A stretch of DNA of 64,000 bases. Origin: Arthrobacter antibioticus (lineage in GTDB: Bacteria > Actinomycetota > Actinomycetes > Actinomycetales > Micrococcaceae). The notes under the pieces are model-generated. The model was not told the origin of the DNA, did no database searches, and saw only the letters and a program-made list of their open reading frames with translations. The position numbers were made by a program, and so were the translations under genes. Below, piece after piece: positions 60,362-64,000 of this stretch. Where the stretch lies: the NCBI RefSeq assembly GCF_030063205.1, contig NZ_JASISQ010000002.1, positions 310,001 to 374,000 on the forward strand, written 5' to 3'. Each line of letters starts with the position of its first letter. Positions within the stretch are counted from its first letter, which is position 1.

Positions 60362-61049
60362 ACGTACCACCACGCAGGGTGTTGAGCCGCAGGCTGTTGA
60401 TCCTAGGACTACTGACGCTGGGGAGGGCGCTGGTGCCTCGTCAGCTGATGAGAGGCTCCTTGCCGCCATCCGAGAATCCGTGGTGTTGCATGGGGTCAGG
60501 CACACCACAGCCAATGATATTGCCGAGCGGGCAGGCATCTCCCGCATGACCTTCTATCGGCGCATGGGATCAGTGGAGAATGCTGTGCTGGCGGCCCTGA
60601 CGCAGGAGTTTCGTACCTACGCAGGTAGTGTGCGGATACGTGCATACGCGGGTAACGGTCGCGAGCAGTTGGTGCAGTTCGCTGTTGAAAGCGTGCGAGT
60701 GTTCGCAACCTCGGAGCTGCTGGATTCCATTGCCGAGCGGGATCCAGAATTCCTGATTCCCTATGTCACTGACAGATTTGGGACGGGCCAGCAACTCATT
60801 CTTGACCAGGTAAACGTACTGCTTGATGCCGGTTTCGCCGATGGCAGCATCGAGGCCACACCGGGCACCGCGACCACGTTGCTGCTAGTACTCCAAGGAG
60901 TTGCCTTGTCCTCTAAAGTGCTGAGGAAGACGGGCACTTTTGAGGATTCTTTGACGGAATTGGCGAAGATGTTGAGCCGATACCTCACGCCTACCGCGCC
61001 TTTTGCACCCTCAGCGGCTTGCCACTCAGCCGAAGAAAAAGTGGCGTGA
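60351..61049 (+). CDS. TetR-family regulator of the lipid cassette
   Basis: A 232-residue regulator. After a 30-residue polar leader, the helix-turn-helix is TTANDIAERAGISRMTFYRR. The C-terminal domain is helical. It is divergent from the flavoprotein gene with 17 bp between start codons and is coupled to glpD by an overlapping stop/start (TGATG), so it likely controls both arms. The Mycobacterium neighbourhood Rv2250c has a regulator in the same place. Confidence 0.87.
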   Translation: MKSQRTTTQGVEPQAVDPRTTDAGEGAGASSADERLLAAIRESVVLHGVRHTTANDIAERAGISRMTFYRRMGSVENAVLAALTQEFRTYAGSVRIRAYAGNGREQLVQFAVESVRVFATSELLDSIAERDPEFLIPYVTDRFGTGQQLILDQVNVLLDAGFADGSIEATPGTATTLLLVLQGVALSSKVLRKTGTFEDSLTELAKMLSRYLTPTAPFAPSAACHSAEEKVA

Positions 61050-62620
61050 TGACTGTAAATGCTAGCTGGATCAATGAGGCAAGCCGGCGCCGCTCGCTGG
61101 AGCACGTGGGTGCACGCACAGTAGACGTTGTTGTTGTAGGCGGCGGAATAACGGGGGCAGGGGTGGCCTTGGACGCGGTGAGCCGCGGCCTAAGCGTGGT
61201 GCTGGTAGAGAGCTGCGATCTTGCCTCCGGGACTAGCGGATACAGCTCCAAACTCATCCACGGAGGGCTGCGGTACCTGGCCAAAATGGATTTCCAGGTA
61301 GCGTGGGAGTCTGCTGTGGAGCGGCGTTGGTTGATGGGGCGGATCGCCCCACATCTTGTCCATCCGCTTGGTTTTGTCATCCCGGATGCCCGTAGTGCCG
61401 CGGCGTGGGAAGGTCTGGCTGCCGGGGCTGGCGTGGTCATTTACGATGTGCTGCGCAGACTTTCGGGGCTGAGCTCGAAGGTACTGCCGCGTCCGCAGTT
61501 GCTGTCCAGGCAGGCGGTGGGGGCTTTGGTGCCTGCCCTTGATGAGAAGGCGCTGCGCCGCGGCTACCTATATTGGGATGGTCAGGTGATCGACGATGCC
61601 CGGTTAGTTCTGGGCGTTGCCCGAACAGCCGCCGGGCTCGGAGCGCACATTCTCCGAGATGTGCGGGCCACCGCGGTGACGGCGCAGAGAGTTAACGCCA
61701 TCGACACCAGAACCGGGGCGCCCGTGCATATCCGTGCCCGAACCGTTGTGAACGCTGCCGGAGTTTGGGCCGCTGATTTCGAGCCGAAACTGCGCGTAAC
61801 ACCAAGCAGGGGCACGCACTTGGTGGTGCGGGCACAACGGCTGGGCAACCCCCACGCCGCCCACACGGTTGCTGTGCCGGGACACTTTGGGCGCTACGTT
61901 TTTGTGTTGCCACAACCAACCGGCGTTGTCTTCATAGGACTCACGGATGACGAAGATTATCAGGGGGACGGGCACCACCCTCAGGTCCCGGAACACGATG
62001 TCGACTTCCTCTTAGACATTGTTAACACCACCTTGTCGGTGCCGCTGACGCGCGCTGATGTGGTTGGCTCCTTCGCAGGACTACGGCCTCTTGTTCAGGG
62101 CGCGTCCGGTGCCGGTGGACGTGGTACCGCGGATGTTTCCCGGCGTCACCTGATCAGGGATGTCCCGGGTTCACCCATCACAGTGGTGGGAGGGAAAATG
62201 ACAACGTACCGGCGCATGGCAGAAGACGCGGTCGACGCCGTGGTGTCACGGCTCGGGCTCAAACTGCCCTGCCGCACAAAATCCCTCCCGCTGGTGGGTG
62301 CCGCATCCGCGAAAGAGTTGCAGGATATTGACGCTCCGGCACGGCTGGTTGCTAAGTACGGGACCGAGGCTCCCGAGGTGCAAAAGCTGGGGAGGGTAAA
62401 TCCGCTACTTGCGGAGCCGTTGTTTTCGGGGACGGACATCACCGGAGCTGAGCTGATGTTCGGCATTTTGGCAGAAGGGGCAGACACAGTGGAGGATCTC
62501 CTGGAGCGGCGTACACGGTTAGCCTTTATACCCACCGATGAGGCAAGGGCTTGCGCTGCGGCAAAGCAGATACTGGCTTTGGCTCTATCGCTGTCCACCG
62601 TCGAGGAGAGTGCCACATGA
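61049..62620 (+). CDS. glpD: FAD-dependent glycerol-3-phosphate dehydrogenase
   Basis: A 523-residue membrane-peripheral flavoenzyme oxidising glycerol 3-phosphate to DHAP with electrons going to menaquinone. The FAD motif is VVVGGGITGAGVALDAVSRG, followed by the GlpD signature SKLIHGGLRYL and VNAAGVWAADF. The C-terminal DAO_C-like domain is present. ATG at 61049 overlaps the regulator stop; the start of the longer frame (61019) lies inside that gene. It overlaps the kinase gene by 4 bp. Matches GlpD1 of Mycobacterium (Rv2249c). Confidence 0.92.
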   Translation: MTVNASWINEASRRRSLEHVGARTVDVVVVGGGITGAGVALDAVSRGLSVVLVESCDLASGTSGYSSKLIHGGLRYLAKMDFQVAWESAVERRWLMGRIAPHLVHPLGFVIPDARSAAAWEGLAAGAGVVIYDVLRRLSGLSSKVLPRPQLLSRQAVGALVPALDEKALRRGYLYWDGQVIDDARLVLGVARTAAGLGAHILRDVRATAVTAQRVNAIDTRTGAPVHIRARTVVNAAGVWAADFEPKLRVTPSRGTHLVVRAQRLGNPHAAHTVAVPGHFGRYVFVLPQPTGVVFIGLTDDEDYQGDGHHPQVPEHDVDFLLDIVNTTLSVPLTRADVVGSFAGLRPLVQGASGAGGRGTADVSRRHLIRDVPGSPITVVGGKMTTYRRMAEDAVDAVVSRLGLKLPCRTKSLPLVGAASAKELQDIDAPARLVAKYGTEAPEVQKLGRVNPLLAEPLFSGTDITGAELMFGILAEGADTVEDLLERRTRLAFIPTDEARACAAAKQILALALSLSTVEESAT

Positions 62621-63537
62621 ACCCCGGCGCTGGCGGCCTGGACAGTGGAAGGGCACTGCTGCTTGTGAACCCGACGTCGGGCCGGGGGCGTGGCTTGCGG
62701 TTGATGGCCAGCACCGCCGAGGCCCTGCGAGTTGCCGGGTTCCGTGTTGAAGTTTCTGTTACTGACGGGCTGGAGGATGCCACGGCCCAGGCAGAAGCAG
62801 GAGCCGCGGGGTCCTTGGTGGCTATTCTGGGTGGGGATGGTTTTCTCGGCGCGGCTGCCGCAGGTGCACGGAAATCGGGGGCTATCATCCTGCCGCTGGC
62901 CGGGGGGCGCGGAAATGACACCGTACGCCGTCTGGGACTGGGGCTTGACCCAGTCAAGACGGTCAGAGACATCAAAAACCTGAGCGTGCGCGAACTTGAT
63001 TTGGGGCTTGTTAATGATCGTCCCTATTTGGGTGTTGCCAATGTTGGCTTTGATGGCTTGGCCAATGAATATGGCAACAATGCGCGGCTGAACCTTGGGC
63101 CGTTCGTGTACCTTTACGGTGGAATCAAGGCGTTTCTTGATTGGAAGGATGTTACTTTCACTCTCTCAGTGGATGGCAAACAAAGCACCTTCCCAGGCTG
63201 GTTCGTTGCCGTGGGAAACATTGGCCAGTACGGGGGAGGGCTGCGAATCTGCCCGCAGGCCATGGTTGACGACGGTCTGCTGGATGTTGTCTCGTTGGGC
63301 AAGGCAACGATTCTGGCGGTGGCGGCCACTTTTCTGCGTTCCTACCGGGGCAGCCATCTCCGACAAGAGAACGTAAGCTTCACCCGAGGGAAAGTGGTGT
63401 TGATCAGCGCCAGTAAACCGCTAAATATCTATGCCGATGGGGAAAAGCTGGCCGCGCTGCCAGCTCTGCTGGAAGTGGTGCCTCGGGCAGTGAAAGTACT
63501 GGTTCCGGCCAGCTCGGGCGTCTTACTCAACGGCTGA
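62617..63537 (+). CDS. Diacylglycerol-kinase-like lipid kinase
   Basis: A 306-residue DAGK_cat enzyme. N-terminal LLVNPTSGRGRGLRLM, then ILGGDGFLGAAA (the usual GGDGT loop reads GGDGF here) and PLAGGRGNDTVRRLG, with the C-terminal beta domain and YADGEKL. It should phosphorylate diacylglycerol or a related lipid. The GGDGF change may alter nucleotide or lipid handling; related mycobacterial Rv2252 is a kinase in the same neighbourhood. It is coupled to glpD by a 4-bp overlap (ATGA). Confidence 0.88.
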   Translation: MNPGAGGLDSGRALLLVNPTSGRGRGLRLMASTAEALRVAGFRVEVSVTDGLEDATAQAEAGAAGSLVAILGGDGFLGAAAAGARKSGAIILPLAGGRGNDTVRRLGLGLDPVKTVRDIKNLSVRELDLGLVNDRPYLGVANVGFDGLANEYGNNARLNLGPFVYLYGGIKAFLDWKDVTFTLSVDGKQSTFPGWFVAVGNIGQYGGGLRICPQAMVDDGLLDVVSLGKATILAVAATFLRSYRGSHLRQENVSFTRGKVVLISASKPLNIYADGEKLAALPALLEVVPRAVKVLVPASSGVLLNG

Positions 63538-63568
63538 TACGAATTCTCGGGGAAGGCGGCGGTGCGGG

Positions 63569-64000
63569 CTATGAGATCTCTGCTGATTTGGCCCGATGCC
63601 TACGTACCGCTGCACGGTTGGCGCATCTCACCGAACAGTATTGTTGGCGGCCGTTGCGAGTAGTATCAACCACTACCGCCCTACAACCATCGCCAAGTGA
63701 CGTTCCGGCAGCGCAACGCCCAAGCCGGTGCATGCCGCGGGTGGTGAGATGTAAAGCGGTGCCAACGCTGATAACCGCGCGCAAAACATGTGAGAGATTC
63801 TGATTTTGATCGCGGTAGTGCAAATGCCAGTCTTCTCCGTTGTGCTCGGTAAGCCTTGGGTAGGCCGATGCTGTGGCCATGTGGGCATTGAGCAGGGCAG
63901 CGCGTTCATGAGGGTCGCGCGCATCAACAACAGTTAGCCAATCGTCGATGATCGCCCGAACCAGCCCGTAGTCATTCGCCGCTGCCGTAAAGTCGATTGT
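63569..64000 (-). CDS. CGNR zinc-finger/ABATE protein (partial)
   Basis: The gene runs off the right edge; the C-terminal 143 codons are visible. The zinc-binding C-terminal domain is in CRAVVVDTTRNGRQQYCS and VRCANRAAVRRHR, where the family CGNR motif reads CANR. The upstream helical region (DYGLVRAIIDDWLTVVDARD) is the stress-related ABATE domain. These proteins are putative transcription regulators with unknown signal. The reading frame is continuous to base 64000. Confidence 0.85.
   Translation of the reverse strand, partial: TIDFTAAANDYGLVRAIIDDWLTVVDARDPHERAALLNAHMATASAYPRLTEHNGEDWHLHYRDQNQNLSHVLRAVISVGTALHLTTRGMHRLGRCAAGTSLGDGCRAVVVDTTRNGRQQYCSVRCANRAAVRRHRAKSAEIS

Overview
The window comes from a high-GC actinobacterium, most likely an Arthrobacter-like member of the Micrococcaceae. 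Supporting signs are an ffs-dnaX pair, menaquinone genes (menB, menE, menA), an actinobacterial SecA2, an LpqY-SugABC-type sugar importer, a LANTG (sortase-E type) surface protein, many GTG/TTG starts and 1-4 nt gene overlaps. The genus is inferred from gene content, not from a database match.

Layout. 1-8.8 kb: the start of dnaX (cut by the window edge), SRP RNA, a small membrane protein, tRNA-Ser(GGA), a palindromic repeat cluster, a HAD phosphatase, a LytR_C protein, a TetR regulator, a hipBA toxin-antitoxin pair, a CynX/NimT-type MFS carrier and a DUF5129-like membrane protein. 9-18.3 kb: a Tat-exported PhoX-type lipoprotein, a FUSC-type membrane protein, a four-gene trehalose-type ABC importer and a PadR/HAAS pair. 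18.3-25.5 kb: an accessory, gene-poor, AT-richer stretch with a bacteriocin-like secreted precursor and a small membrane partner, a frameshifted lipoprotein gene, a K+ channel, a broken resolvase, a DUF427 protein and a GntR/membrane-protein pair. 25.5-31.3 kb: a PLDc_N protein, a DUF4229 protein, menB-menE-menA and a sortase-anchored choice-of-anchor-A protein. 31.4-39 kb: a GNAT acetyltransferase coupled to a tyrosine phosphatase, guanine deaminase, SecA2, and several membrane proteins including an M50 protease. 39.2-44.7 kb: pta-ackA and oligopeptidase B.

44.8-57.8 kb is a complete phenylacetate (PAA) catabolon in three transcription units: paaJ-paaF-paaH-paaZ (+), paaI-paaK-paaR (-) and paaA-B-C-D-E-G (+). 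PaaK makes phenylacetyl-CoA, PaaABCE with PaaD epoxidises it, PaaG isomerises it, PaaZ opens and oxidises the ring, and PaaJ/F/H finish beta-oxidation to acetyl-CoA and succinyl-CoA. A 19-bp sequence is repeated exactly just downstream of the promoter-like elements of the two plus-strand operons, and a related palindrome precedes paaI. I read these as operators of the TetR-family PaaR encoded in the cluster.

57.8-63.5 kb holds an SDR, an alkyl-DHAP-synthase-like flavoprotein, a TetR regulator, GlpD and a diacylglycerol-kinase-like enzyme, resembling the mycobacterial Rv2249c-Rv2252 neighbourhood. Together they could make or remodel a glycerol ether lipid; that is inference. The window ends inside a CGNR zinc-finger gene.

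The best candidates for undescribed biology are the bacteriocin-like locus (19.5-20.5 kb), the ether-lipid-like cassette (57.8-63.5 kb) and the shared PAA operators.
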